NCBI RefSeq assembly: GCF_900188455.1
Contig: NZ_FZOL01000017.1
Coordinates: 1 to 64,000, forward strand
From: Pseudomonas japonica
GTDB lineage: Bacteria; Pseudomonadota; Gammaproteobacteria; Pseudomonadales; Pseudomonadaceae
Reading direction: 5' to 3'
Length of the DNA stretch: 64,000 nucleotides
Below are positions 36,248 to 45,868 of this stretch, piece by piece. The stretch's first letter is position 1, and each line of letters starts with the position of its first letter. Both the position numbers and the translations under genes were made by a program. The notes beneath the pieces are model-generated. The model had not been told where the DNA came from and made no database searches. It saw only the letters and a program-made list of their open reading frames with translations.

Positions 36248-37414
36248 ATGTACAAGACGGTTTCGTTCCCGGCCCAAGAGCTTTTCGAGAAGGTTTGGTC
36301 GACGCCTGTCCTGACGCTTGCTCGAGAAATAGGTATCTCAGACGTCGCGCTGGGTAAAGCCTGCAGAAAGGCGGGTATCGCTGTCCCTCGCCGCGGTCAT
36401 TGGGCAAAACCAGCAACAAAACGACCGAAAAAACCTGCTCCACCAACTTCTAACGAGCTGGTGTCATTTCGTGTGCTAGACCGCACCTTGTTCCCTGAAA
36501 AACTGGCGTCCGTAACCGATGAATTACCTCCGCCACCCAAAGTCACGATCCCTGACAGTCTTGTCGATCCACATCCACTCGTAGAACGCTGGCGGAGGAC
36601 GGCACAGAAAGCCAAAGCGATTGAAGGAAGGCTGGCTCTTCAGCAAGCCAACGTGCTCAACACCAGGATCTCGCCAGCACTCATCGATCGCGCCGCAATC
36701 CTCCTGGACACATTGATCAAGCATACCGAGACCAATGGTTGTACGTGGGCCGTATCCAAACAGCAGACGACAGTGACCTTTGATGGTGAAACGGTCTACG
36801 TAACCCTCCGAGAAAGATTACTTAAGCAAGAGGTGCCACCGCCGCCGCCAGACCCAAAGCCCAAAAGGGTTTGGACTCCAGACTTCTCACGCATGGGACT
36901 GCCGAGGTATGAGTTCCTCTCTACTGGAGAGCTGACCTTAATTCTCAGGGAGAGCCCAGACTATGGGCCTCAGAAGACATTTTCCGAAGCGAAAATGGGA
37001 CGAATTGAGGAAAAAATACACCTGTTCACTACAGGTCTAGAAGCGCTCATCCTGCGGATCAGGGCAGCTCGTAAAGAATCGGAGGAGAGGAGGCGCCGTG
37101 ACGAAGAGGAAGAGCGCGTCCGCAAGGCTCACACGATCAAGTCGGAGCAACAAAGGCGCCTGCGTAAACGCTTGGTGCAAAATCTCGAGCGGTGGGAAAA
37201 AGCCAACAGGCTGCGGTCATTTGTCGATGCGGTTGTCAGAGACAGCAAAGCAGATGCTGACCAGGTCGACGCATGGGCAGAGTGGGCGCTCCAGCAAGCC
37301 GCACTCTTAGACCCTTCAAAATCGCTCTCTACCACCTCTCTCGACTGTCAGATTGAAAGCTATTTCACTGGATATCGAGTTACGAGAGACGAGGGCGATT
37401 GGTGGGAACGCTAG
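36248..37414 (+). CDS. Hypothetical protein with N-terminal helix-turn-helix, 388 aa
   Basis: A 388-residue protein with GGAGG ahead of its ATG. The first 60 residues are a typical small helix-turn-helix (LFEKVWSTPVLTLAREIGIS, then LGKACRKAGIAVPRRGHWAK), a pattern seen in many uncharacterised Pseudomonas proteins. A Pro/Lys linker follows (KRPKKPAPPTSNE), then an alpha/beta middle (GCTWAVSKQQTTVTFDGE) and a long charged helix (RKESEERRRRDEEEERV). DNA binding is likely; function is unknown. It stands alone between the UvrD-like and LysR genes. Confidence 0.6.
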   Translation: MYKTVSFPAQELFEKVWSTPVLTLAREIGISDVALGKACRKAGIAVPRRGHWAKPATKRPKKPAPPTSNELVSFRVLDRTLFPEKLASVTDELPPPPKVTIPDSLVDPHPLVERWRRTAQKAKAIEGRLALQQANVLNTRISPALIDRAAILLDTLIKHTETNGCTWAVSKQQTTVTFDGETVYVTLRERLLKQEVPPPPPDPKPKRVWTPDFSRMGLPRYEFLSTGELTLILRESPDYGPQKTFSEAKMGRIEEKIHLFTTGLEALILRIRAARKESEERRRRDEEEERVRKAHTIKSEQQRRLRKRLVQNLERWEKANRLRSFVDAVVRDSKADADQVDAWAEWALQQAALLDPSKSLSTTSLDCQIESYFTGYRVTRDEGDWWER

Positions 37415-37644
37415 GTAGGTGTCAATCCAACCCCAAATGTGCGATCACTACAGCACCGTCATGAGTAGTAGGCCCGAGAGTGCCAGGAATCACAACGCCC
37501 AGCCGGCCGGTGCCACCCCCAAACCACCGGCAATCGCCCATCCTCGTAAACTGGCGCTAACGGCATTTAGGGCTGTGATTGAGTTGCCTAACTGAGCAGC
37601 ATCGGTAAGCTGCGGCGGTTCAACCTCTTTACCTGGAGCCATGA

Positions 37645-38553
37645 GTGGATGTGCTGAATGCGGTGCAGGTGTTCGTGAGTGTTGTGGAGACGGGCAGCTT
37701 TACCAACGCTGCACAGTCGCTCCACATGCACCGGCCCGCTGTGTCAAAGACAATCCAGCTTCTTGAGCAGCAGCTTGATGGGCGACTCCTCAACAGGTCT
37801 ACACGCAGGCTGAGCATGACCCCGGAGGGTGAGGCGTTTTACCACCGATGTAGGGCCATCCTCGACGATGTCGGGCAGGCGATGGCTTCGCTGGGCGATC
37901 GTCCAGCGCGATTGGTAGGGAAGCTGCGTGTCGACTTGCCGGTGTCGGTGGGCCACTTGCTCGTCATTCCTTCACTCATGGAGTTCCAGCAACGCTATCC
38001 TGGGATCGAGTTGACGCTGGGTACAAGTGATAAGCCGATCGACCTGATCAGCGAAGGCGTCGATTGCGTTGTCAGGCTCGGCGCCCTGGAAGATTCGAGC
38101 CTGATTGCCAGCGGGATTGGTTATCTACCCATGGTGACCTGCGCATCTCCAGCGTACCTCGCTCGACACGGGGTACCCGAACGCATTGCTGATCTAAGCG
38201 AACACCTCGCGGTAGACTATTTCTCGGGCAGCAATCTTCGCACGCTGGAATGGTTGTTTGTTCAGGGCGATGAAATTCAGACCGTCCGAGTCAGGTCGGC
38301 AAGTAACGTGAATGACACTCAGGGATTCGTCGCATCAGCCCTGGCGGGGTTCGGCCTTATCCAAGGCCCAGCGCTCAATGTTCAGGCTCATCTTGATTCC
38401 GGCGCACTGGTGCGGGTGATGCAGCAGTGCCCAGTACCTTCGAAGCGTGTCTCGATCCTGTACCCTCATCGCGAACTGATGCCGCCGGCGGTCGAGGCCT
38501 TCGTTGCATGGCTACGCTCGCTGATGGCTGACAAGGGCTTGACCCAGCCTTGA
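37645..38553 (+). CDS. LysR-family transcriptional regulator
   Basis: A 302-residue LysR protein from a GTG with CTGGAG upstream. The N-terminal helix-turn-helix reads SFTNAAQSLHMHRPAVSKTI with the following LLEQQLDGRLLNRSTRR wing; the rest is a periplasmic-binding-like effector domain (LRVDLPVSVGHLLVIPSLM near 95, and FSGSNLRTLEW). It belongs to the group that usually controls a nearby oxidoreductase; the gene after it is the remains of a zinc-type alcohol dehydrogenase, so its original target has been destroyed. It is probably intact but orphaned. Confidence 0.88.
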   Translation: MDVLNAVQVFVSVVETGSFTNAAQSLHMHRPAVSKTIQLLEQQLDGRLLNRSTRRLSMTPEGEAFYHRCRAILDDVGQAMASLGDRPARLVGKLRVDLPVSVGHLLVIPSLMEFQQRYPGIELTLGTSDKPIDLISEGVDCVVRLGALEDSSLIASGIGYLPMVTCASPAYLARHGVPERIADLSEHLAVDYFSGSNLRTLEWLFVQGDEIQTVRVRSASNVNDTQGFVASALAGFGLIQGPALNVQAHLDSGALVRVMQQCPVPSKRVSILYPHRELMPPAVEAFVAWLRSLMADKGLTQP

Positions 38554-38655
38554 TTGGTAATTTTGGGATATCAGTCTGTAACTCGGACGCGTCTTTTTCT
38601 CTGGCTTGCAGCTCAGTAATTTTGTGCTTTGAGCATTCACAAGAGAAGCAAAGAC

Positions 38656-38865
38656 ATGTCAAAGGTTGTTCGATTCCACCGTCTTGGTGGCCCTGAGGTT
38701 CTTCAGATTGATGAGCTTGACGTCAGGTCTCCAGGCCCAGGTGAGGTGAGGATTAACGTCAAGGCACTTGGGCTCAATCGCGCGGAGGCGATGTACCGCT
38801 CCGGCCAATACACCTTCACGCCCGATATGCCCGCCGCCCTAGGCTATGAAGCGGCTAACGGCTAA
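38656..38865 (+). pseudogene. Truncated zinc-type alcohol dehydrogenase/quinone oxidoreductase
   Basis: The first 69 residues match the GroES-like N-terminus of a quinone-oxidoreductase-type dehydrogenase: VVRFHRLGGPEVLQ, then SPGPGEVRI, LGLNRAEAMYRSGQY and AALGYEAA. The family motif should continue as GYEAAGVV and run for another 250 residues, but after GYEAAN the reading frame stops and unrelated PAS-type sequence begins. The break is a deletion or recombination junction near 38850-38862. Confidence 0.85.
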
Positions 38866-39341
38866 TGAGCGTTTTTCACGCGCATTCGGGCTGCCAGCGG
38901 AGAGGTGCATGGCCGGCATTCCGATCGAAGAGGCATTCTCCCCAATTCACCCAGATGACCGTGATCGTGTCTCCGCCGACATCCGGGTAGCGATGAATCG
39001 TGGTGGAGCATACCGGCGTGAGTACATGGAAAGGCAAGAAGATAGTAGCTATCGGTGGATCGAGGCAAATAACCGCGCCGAGCTCATTTCAGAAAGCCAA
39101 GCTGTACGCTTCCCTGGGATTCTCATGGACATCGAGTCACGCCGCTCTGCCGAGGCGGAGCGTGACAGGATGTCAGCCTTTTACTGCTGCAGTGCCTGGA
39201 GTCGTCTACGCCAAAGACTTGGAAGGCAGGCTCCTCGTTGCGAACCATGAAGCTATCCAATTCATCGGCAAAGCGTTGCTCAGGAGCGACCCAGGCAAAA
39301 GGTTGACCTCGCTTTTCCGCCTCCAAGCACGTAAAGCTTGA
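38864..39341 (+). pseudogene. Remnant of a PAS-domain sensor protein, frameshifted
   Basis: Two fragments in different frames. The first (from 38846 onward, recognisable from about 38864) is one PAS domain: FSRAFGLPAER, IHPDDRDRVSADI, YRREYMERQEDSSYRWIEA, VRFPGILMDIESRRSAEAER. Near 39175 the frame shifts; the following frame continues with FTAAVPGVVYAKDLEGRLLV, the start of a second PAS domain, and ends at 39341. There is no kinase or cyclase output domain. It was probably part of a PAS histidine kinase, joined to the dehydrogenase fragment by deletion. Confidence 0.8.
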
Positions 39342-39364
39342 ATACGAACCCGGCGCGGGAGCTC

Positions 39365-40111
39365 TCAAGCCTTTGCGAGACGATCGAATACCTCTTGGTA
39401 GATATCACCGTCAGCCAGAGCGAAGAGCAGCATCTCTACCTCATGAATATGCTTTTCATCGCCCCACAGATCCTTGCTTACCTTGCGCACGATGGATAGG
39501 TACCGAAGGTAAGCATCCTGCTCTGGCACAAAATGCTTTTCCCTCATGCTTTTCGGGTCACTGCTTTCGCCTTGAAGTAACCGTTCACCCAACAACAATG
39601 TGGTGACATCCAGCATCTTCAGCCGCGTATTACGACCTTCAGGCATCGGAAAAATAGGGTGGGCAGCACCGGTAAGGTAATTGATGGCATTCAGAGAGTA
39701 CGCCACGCGTGCATCATAGATGCATGCCCAGTCTGGGCAGACGATAGACGCCCACTTCGACCAGCTGCTGATGAGTTTGAAGGGAGGCTTGAACCCCGAC
39801 GGCACTGCTGGGGAACCCTTGTGAGGGGAGAAGAGTTCAAGCGTCTCGCGGACTTTTGAGAAACGCTTGATACCACCCCAAACCTTGATGAAATAGGTGG
39901 CTATTCTGCCATGCTCAGCCTCACAACGGGTTGAGAGAACAAGATCTCGAAGTCCTGCTTTCAGCTCAAGAGTGCGATCGAATGAGGTTTTACCTGTAAA
40001 AGCGATACCAAACTCTTTGGTCGCCAAGTGATCATCGAATGCCCAATCGTAAAGAGACGGCAGATCATCTTTTTTCTCCCGCAAGAATTCTGCTACAGCT
40101 TTTTCCATCAT
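39365..40111 (-). CDS. Hypothetical protein, 248 aa
   Basis: Unrecognised cytoplasmic protein. The frame is open from 40153, but the tandem ATG at 40111 (MMEKAVAEF), preceded by GGCGGGCAG, is the likelier start. It is mixed alpha/beta with several Trp residues in the middle (LISSWSKWASIVCPDW) and a Leu-rich C-terminus. No catalytic motif is evident. It is co-directional with the XRE regulator gene 85 bp upstream. Confidence 0.55.
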   Translation of the reverse strand: MMEKAVAEFLREKKDDLPSLYDWAFDDHLATKEFGIAFTGKTSFDRTLELKAGLRDLVLSTRCEAEHGRIATYFIKVWGGIKRFSKVRETLELFSPHKGSPAVPSGFKPPFKLISSWSKWASIVCPDWACIYDARVAYSLNAINYLTGAAHPIFPMPEGRNTRLKMLDVTTLLLGERLLQGESSDPKSMREKHFVPEQDAYLRYLSIVRKVSKDLWGDEKHIHEVEMLLFALADGDIYQEVFDRLAKA

Positions 40112-40196
40112 CTGCCCGCCGTAAAAATGACGCAGATGATAGCAAAAGCACATCTCCGTATGGGCCCCGGACTATCGTTCGTCTAGTGTGAGCTTG

Positions 40197-40607
40197 CTAG
40201 TTCGTGAAAGCTAGCTCGGTTTGCATTGAGCGTTGCTCTCCGGGTTTAGCTGCACGAGGCGGGCGACGACCAGACAATTGAATGGTGCTTGAATCGTTCA
40301 GCTGGATGCTCAGGCTAGGCAAGCCTCCATCGTGTAGAAGCTCATCAAGCTCGGCTCGCATTTTTGACATCAAGTCCGATGCAGACCTTCCAGTATCGTC
40401 GCTCAGTGTCAGCGTGAGGAGCGTCAACGGGCTCAATTCGAGTCGGTTACTGATTTGTTCAAGCTTGTCCAGAGTGATGCTTGATTTCCCTAATTCAAGC
40501 TTTGATAGGTAGGTGCGGCTAGTCGTGTCAGCAAAGTCCCGCTGTGTGATATTACGCTTGCTGCGCAGTGCACGAAGCACGTTGGCGAAGGAGGCTTTGA
40601 GCGTCAT
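40197..40607 (-). CDS. XRE-family helix-turn-helix regulator
   Basis: A 136-residue protein started at the ATG at 40607, because the upstream extension to 40835 reads through intergenic sequence. Residues 6-62 are a standard XRE domain (FANVLRALRSKRNITQRDFA, then SRTYLSKLELGKSSITLDKL). A basic C-terminal tail follows (QLSGRRPPRAAKPGEQRS). It is transcribed away from a 69-residue small gene and upstream of the 248-residue hypothetical gene, and probably regulates one or both. Confidence 0.78.
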   Translation of the reverse strand: MTLKASFANVLRALRSKRNITQRDFADTTSRTYLSKLELGKSSITLDKLEQISNRLELSPLTLLTLTLSDDTGRSASDLMSKMRAELDELLHDGGLPSLSIQLNDSSTIQLSGRRPPRAAKPGEQRSMQTELAFTN

Positions 40608-40751
40608 GCTTCGTTCTCTGCGTTTTTGGCCATTTTGATAGTGGGCTACGTATCCTGCCTCTAGCCTATCATGGCTGGAAAGGGGTACTCGCATGTAGAG
40701 GTAACACCGCACCGCTAATTCGCAGCACAGAAGCAATGTGAGGTTGAGCAT

Positions 40752-40961
40752 ATGCAGCGAAAAAAACGGCAACCAGTCCTGCCCGATGATCCTCTGTATC
40801 AGCAGGCCATAGAGGCCATGAAACGCTATGATCAAGCCAAAGCGGATGGGAGACCTAAAGCTGAGGTGGAGCGCCTCCGTCTGGAGGCCGAATACGCATT
40901 TCAGTCAGTCACCGACTACCAACTTGAAGCGCTCGGTGGTCGGTCTCCGACACGCCATTAG
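40752..40961 (+). CDS. Small hypothetical protein, 69 aa
   Basis: A 69-residue basic, helical protein with TGAGGTTGAG upstream of its ATG. The sequence is a charged helix (DPLYQQAIEAMKRYDQAKAD, then EVERLRLEAEYAFQ). No family is recognised, but the composition and good start support a real gene. It is divergent from the XRE regulator across about 145 bp. Confidence 0.5.
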   Translation: MQRKKRQPVLPDDPLYQQAIEAMKRYDQAKADGRPKAEVERLRLEAEYAFQSVTDYQLEALGGRSPTRH

Positions 40962-41148
40962 CGTACGCTGCGGTACCAAGGAAAGCGCGTAGCCCCTATC
41001 GCAGGTGTAGTTGAGTCGACCAAGCTGGCGCTCACGGAACTTGGTCGCACAACTGCGGAGGGCACTGATGCTGGCGCCAATTCAGGTAGGATGGCAGAGC
41101 CTCTGCAGCCCAGCTCGGGACTGCATCTGACCTGCTTGAGATCCACCT

Positions 41149-44100
41149 ATGAACGGACACTCGAACACCTTCATCGACCTTGATCGTACTTTCTCCAAAA
41201 TCCCCTTCGACTCTGATGCGTCCGACGATGTAGATTTGAGTGGTCGCCATAGCAGGAGCGGAGAACTTCGCTGGCCAGACCTGCTTCAGCACCGCCGAGT
41301 CATACTGCTGTCCGAGGCGGGATCAGGCAAAACCGTTGAAATCCGGAACGTCACTCGTCAGCTCCGCAGCGAAGGAAAGAGGGCCTTTTTTCTACGGATC
41401 GAGAACGTCTCCACGGATTTGGAAGACGCAATCGAGGAGGGTAGCTTCGATGAGTTCGAAAGCTGGTTAGATTCGGGCACCGAAGGTTGGCTGTTCATGG
41501 ATTCAGTGGACGAAGCTCGGTTGAAAGATCCGAGGGATTTCGAGCGCGCAATCCGTAAGATTGGCCGTTTGACTCAACGCTTAGGGGCCCAGGCGCACAT
41601 ACTCATCACCGGGCGGAGCACAGCGTGGCGTGCCAGGACGGATCTAGCGATCTGTGAGGAGAACTTTTCCTTTGAGCCCATAGCCCAGCAAGCACCTACT
41701 TCTGAGTCTGATGTGCTTGCAGACTCAGCGCACACGGTTTCAACAAAATCGAAGTCAGGTGTGTCGTTTCTCGTAGTGACTCTCGACGACATTCATGGGA
41801 AACAAGTCGAGCAGTTCTTAGCAGCCACTGGTGTCGAAGATGGCAAAGCATTTCACGCTGAACTTGAGCGTAGGGATGCATGGTCGCTGACGACGCGCCC
41901 CCTGGACTTCTTGGAGCTCGTCGATTTTTGGCAGGCACACCATCGTATAGGCTCGCGCTTGGAGCTGATGAAAAGCAGTATCGATCGTCGCCTGGAAGAG
42001 CGAGACCAAAATCGCGCCGAGATCAAGCCTATCGCACCAGAGAAGCTTCGCGAAGGCGTCCGTCTTATAGCTGCCGCGACTACATTTGGACAGATCTCTG
42101 CCGTCCGCGTCCCCGATGGCGATGCCAACAAAAAGGGTATTCCAGTTCAATCTGTCCTTAAGGACTGGAATGACGCAGACGCTGGTGCTCTGTTGACCCG
42201 CCCGATTTTCGAGCCGGGCATTTATGGAACGGTACGCTTTCACCATCGCACTGTCCGTGAATACCTGACAGCGGAATGGCTTCACGAGCTAATTCGAGAT
42301 GCGGCCTCTCGCGTCAAGATCGAGAATCTGTTCTTCCGCACCCAATACGGACTGCAGGTAATCAACCCCTCGCTGCGTCCAGTCTTGCCTTGGCTGGCGC
42401 TATTGGATGATCGCATTTGCGCACGGCTGGAGGAGGTTGCTCCAGAGGTATTCTTCGAGGGTGGTGATCCAGGCCAACTCCCATTAACGACTCGCCGGAA
42501 CGTGTTGCGTAAAACTTGCGAGCACTTGGCGCAGCCGGCCCATAGCTGGTCAATGACTGACTATTCAGCTGTACAGCGATTCGCTCACCATGACCTCACC
42601 GAAGATATCAAAGACCTGCTGGCGCTCTACAGCACAAACGACGATATCACCTGGTTCCTGTTACGCATGGTTTGGCAAGGGGAGGTGGTGGGCGCGCTCG
42701 CAGAAGCGAAGCAATTCGCTCTCACTGCAAAGCACAAGCACACGCGTTTGGCAGCCATACGTGCCGTCATCGATTTGGGTACGCCCCAGGACGTCGCTGA
42801 CCTACGCCAAGGGTTATTGAATGGTGACAAGGACATTAATCGGGAGTGGTTGGCAGAGCTCGTCGATATCGTGCCGCCGAACGATGACTCAATTCGTTGG
42901 TTGCTAGATGCGATCCAGCGAGCGGCCAAGAAGGAGCGTTACAGCGGTAGGGACAGCCTAGCGATTAACCTTTCAAGCTTGGCAGTAGATTTGCCGCTGG
43001 AGTATTTCCCTACCTTTATCCGTGGGCTAAGGGAGCTTCTGGCCAAGCCGCCTACCAAAGATCACGGCTTCATTGCCATCTCGAAAAAGTATATCTGGCT
43101 TGCCGAAATTGCTGGCCAATGTGTGCTCCGGCTGATCCATGAGCGCGATCCGTTTGCGCTCGATGAAGCCGCCCTAGGCATCTTGAGCAAGCTCGCTCTA
43201 GCTCATGTGCACGATGAGCGGGATATTCAAGAGCTAGGTGAAAACCTCCGAATAGCGGTGCCCGCTTGGCCTGAGCTTGATTACAAACTGTTCTGGCATG
43301 ACGTCGAGGTTGCCCGAAAGGGGCGTGTGCACCGCAACGCGCCAGTGATCAACGTCTGGCAATTGATCGGTTTCCGACCATTCTGGACGCTGAACAAACA
43401 GAATTTTAGTCGCGCCTGCGACCAAATTGTCAGCCTTACTGAATTCCAAGATCGCCACATGGCGATGAGTATGGCCTTTGAAATTTATAAGCAACATGGC
43501 ACGCCGATTGAGTGGCAGGTGCAGCTTCGAAGGGGCACTGAGTCCGACGCCGAGCTAAGCGATAAGCTGGAACTCATGCTGAATCCGCCGCCGCGACAAG
43601 TCGAGGAATGGGAGATCCAGCAAGCCCAGTGGAAAGAAGAGGCGGCCCTACGAAAGAGTGAGGAAGCGAATCGACGTCGCGAGTGGCGTGAAGGTCTTGC
43701 CGCCGATGTATCGCACATCAACAGTCCCGAGCCGGGTGTGATGACTCGCTGTCAAGCCTATCTACTCGAGGAGATGCGTGATGGTACGTCATCCTCAAGT
43801 ACATGGAGCAACGGCAACTGGCAGTCACTCGCTCTCGAGTTCGGAATGCCGGTCGCTCAAGCGTTCCGTGTAGGGGCGATTAATTTCTGGAGGGGCTATT
43901 GCCCGCAGCTTCCATCAGAAGGCGCGCCGGCGAATACGACTCCATACCAGGTGATTTTTGGGTTGACGGGGCTTGCTATAGAAGCAAGGGAAGAGTCGTC
44001 CAGTTTCTTCCAAATGTCTTGCAGGGATGCTGAGTATGCCGTTCGTTATGCTCTCCTTGAATTGAATGGTTTCCCAGAGTGGCTCCCTACGTTATTCAAA

Positions 44101-45492
44101 CACTGGCCGCAATCTGTTCTAGAAATCGTAGAACGTGAGATCTGTTACGAGCTGAGTCAGCCATGCTCGGATTCAGGTGGCAACCATGTCCTACGCAGGC
44201 TTCGCTACGGTGGTGAATGGTTGTATGAAGCACTATCAACCCCGCTCATGACTCGGCTGGCTCAACCTGTGAAAACCCTGGAATCCCTTCAACTCGTCAT
44301 GAGCGTCGTAGTGGAGTCCCCCATCAGTGATCAGGCACTGGCTGAGCTCGCCAGCGAGCGTGCTATCGCAGAGAGCGATCTGGATATCGCGCCGTCTTGG
44401 TTTGCTACGTGGATTGGATCGGAACCTGCTGAAGGTATCCCGGCACTGGCGGCTCGTCTCGACTCGCTGCCTTCAGATGACGCTAAAGCTCAATTTGCGA
44501 TGCTCTGCCTAATTGGCATTGTTGGTGGCCACAATGCACACCGTTGCCGGCAAAACTACAAGACAGTAGGGCATGCCAAAGCGCTGTATCTGCTCGTTAA
44601 CGAGTACGTACGTATCGCGGATGACATCCAGCGCGCAGGAACAGGCGTCTACTCGCCAGGCCTGAGGGACGACGCCCAGAATGCACGTGACGGATTACTT
44701 GCTCTCATCCGAGAAACACCTGGTAAAGAAGCGTTCCTGGCTTTAGAGGAAATTGCTCGGGCGCATCCTTCAGAGAGCCTTCGCCCGTGGAGTGCTTTCT
44801 ACGCGCAACAGAAAGCCACGGCAGACTCTCAAACGCCGCCTTGGTCACCAGAGAAAGTCATCGATTTCCATAACTCGCTGGAAAGCACTCCTACCACGCA
44901 CCGAGAGCTTTGGAATCTCGCTATTGATCGCTTACTGGATTTGAAGCATGTGCTGGAAGAAAGTGACTCAAGCTGGGCAGAGCTTCTTTTGCCTTCAAGC
45001 CAGGAGACCTCGGTTCGAAAATTTATCGGGGACTGGTGTAGAGACCGGGCTGCTAGCCGCTACGGGGTAGTCCAGGAGGAACAGCTAGCAGACGACAAGC
45101 GACCTGACTACAGATTCCTGAACACTCAGTTCGATGCCCCCGTACCGGTTGAACTGAAGCTCTCGCAGAACTGGAGCGGGCCGCAGCATTTCGAGCGCCT
45201 TGAGAATCAGCTATGCGGGGATTACCTTCGCGATGACAGGTCGAGCTGTGGAATCTTTTTGCTTGTCAGCCGAGATGATCAAACCAGATGGGAGACCCCA
45301 AAGGGTGATCGAGTCGGGTTTGACGGCTTGGTAGCAGCCTTGCAGGAACACTGGTTGAGTATCGCCTCTAGATACCCTGGCGCTGAGGAAATAAAGGTCA
45401 TCGGCATCGACCTTACCAAGCGGGGAGGACAGGCAGCAGCCAAAGCCATCAAGGCCAACCAGGTGGAAGCCGGCCTGAGTGAGGAGGGGTAA
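41149..45492 (+). CDS. STAND-like NTPase with HEAT-like repeats and C-terminal PD-(D/E)XK motif
   Basis: A 1447-residue protein. Near the N-terminus a P-loop, SEAGSGKT at 55-62, is followed by FFLRIENVS, the Walker B-like GWLFMDSVDEAR near 115-126 and ILITGRSTAW (sensor), the pattern of NACHT/STAND ATPases. From about residue 450 to 1250 the sequence is helical-repeat-like (LAAIRAVIDLGTPQDVADL, for example). At about 1317-1340 lies RPDYRF, then after about a dozen residues PVPVELKLS, a clean P-D-x(n)-E-x-K nuclease core. The order NTPase, repeats, nuclease is the reverse of Avs proteins, whose effector is N-terminal. A small gene starts just downstream with a shared ribosome-binding site. Confidence 0.7.
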   Translation: MNGHSNTFIDLDRTFSKIPFDSDASDDVDLSGRHSRSGELRWPDLLQHRRVILLSEAGSGKTVEIRNVTRQLRSEGKRAFFLRIENVSTDLEDAIEEGSFDEFESWLDSGTEGWLFMDSVDEARLKDPRDFERAIRKIGRLTQRLGAQAHILITGRSTAWRARTDLAICEENFSFEPIAQQAPTSESDVLADSAHTVSTKSKSGVSFLVVTLDDIHGKQVEQFLAATGVEDGKAFHAELERRDAWSLTTRPLDFLELVDFWQAHHRIGSRLELMKSSIDRRLEERDQNRAEIKPIAPEKLREGVRLIAAATTFGQISAVRVPDGDANKKGIPVQSVLKDWNDADAGALLTRPIFEPGIYGTVRFHHRTVREYLTAEWLHELIRDAASRVKIENLFFRTQYGLQVINPSLRPVLPWLALLDDRICARLEEVAPEVFFEGGDPGQLPLTTRRNVLRKTCEHLAQPAHSWSMTDYSAVQRFAHHDLTEDIKDLLALYSTNDDITWFLLRMVWQGEVVGALAEAKQFALTAKHKHTRLAAIRAVIDLGTPQDVADLRQGLLNGDKDINREWLAELVDIVPPNDDSIRWLLDAIQRAAKKERYSGRDSLAINLSSLAVDLPLEYFPTFIRGLRELLAKPPTKDHGFIAISKKYIWLAEIAGQCVLRLIHERDPFALDEAALGILSKLALAHVHDERDIQELGENLRIAVPAWPELDYKLFWHDVEVARKGRVHRNAPVINVWQLIGFRPFWTLNKQNFSRACDQIVSLTEFQDRHMAMSMAFEIYKQHGTPIEWQVQLRRGTESDAELSDKLELMLNPPPRQVEEWEIQQAQWKEEAALRKSEEANRRREWREGLAADVSHINSPEPGVMTRCQAYLLEEMRDGTSSSSTWSNGNWQSLALEFGMPVAQAFRVGAINFWRGYCPQLPSEGAPANTTPYQVIFGLTGLAIEAREESSSFFQMSCRDAEYAVRYALLELNGFPEWLPTLFKHWPQSVLEIVEREICYELSQPCSDSGGNHVLRRLRYGGEWLYEALSTPLMTRLAQPVKTLESLQLVMSVVVESPISDQALAELASERAIAESDLDIAPSWFATWIGSEPAEGIPALAARLDSLPSDDAKAQFAMLCLIGIVGGHNAHRCRQNYKTVGHAKALYLLVNEYVRIADDIQRAGTGVYSPGLRDDAQNARDGLLALIRETPGKEAFLALEEIARAHPSESLRPWSAFYAQQKATADSQTPPWSPEKVIDFHNSLESTPTTHRELWNLAIDRLLDLKHVLEESDSSWAELLLPSSQETSVRKFIGDWCRDRAASRYGVVQEEQLADDKRPDYRFLNTQFDAPVPVELKLSQNWSGPQHFERLENQLCGDYLRDDRSSCGIFLLVSRDDQTRWETPKGDRVGFDGLVAALQEHWLSIASRYPGAEEIKVIGIDLTKRGGQAAAKAIKANQVEAGLSEEG

Positions 45493-45496
45493 AACC

Positions 45497-45868
45497 TTGG
45501 CTGATCTCATTGAAGGCGAGCGTCGATTCAGACGGCTGCTTTGGGCTCTCTCCGATCTCCGCCCTGGCGACCCTAAAGCGGTAGCTGTCCTCCAGGAGCT
45601 GGATCTGGTCGAGCGCGACCTTTGCGACGTGTCCTTGTCCTGCAAACATCTCCTCGACCTGGTCACTAAATCTCCTCGATCCTCAGGCCGCTTGGTCGTT
45701 GACGAGCATACGATCCCGATGCCTTGGCGGGAGCGATTCGCCCAAGCGAGCATTGGGTCTACCCGAGTTGCCGCGGGCCCGTACTTGGATGACTTTGAAA
45801 AATTCGTCGAGGAATGGGGGAGGGAGATGACTCATCTTCAGGCGCATAACGTAGTTTCTGGAATGTAA
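45497..45868 (+). CDS. Small partner of the STAND-nuclease, 123 aa
   Basis: Probably translated from TTG 45497, eight bases after a strong GAGGAGGGG that lies at the very end of the upstream gene; a GTG at 45479 is an alternative. It is helical and acidic (LIEGERRFRRLLWALSDL, then LDLVERDLCDVSLSCKHLLD) with no recognised family. Start only 4 bp after the stop of the STAND-nuclease gene means it is almost certainly co-produced; an inhibitor or adaptor role would be a guess. Confidence 0.6.
   Translation: MADLIEGERRFRRLLWALSDLRPGDPKAVAVLQELDLVERDLCDVSLSCKHLLDLVTKSPRSSGRLVVDEHTIPMPWRERFAQASIGSTRVAAGPYLDDFEKFVEEWGREMTHLQAHNVVSGM

Noticed and set aside
40608..40835. N-terminal extension of the XRE regulator
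   Set aside because: It would add 76 hydrophobic residues across the promoter of the divergent small gene; the XRE domain begins right after the ATG at 40607.
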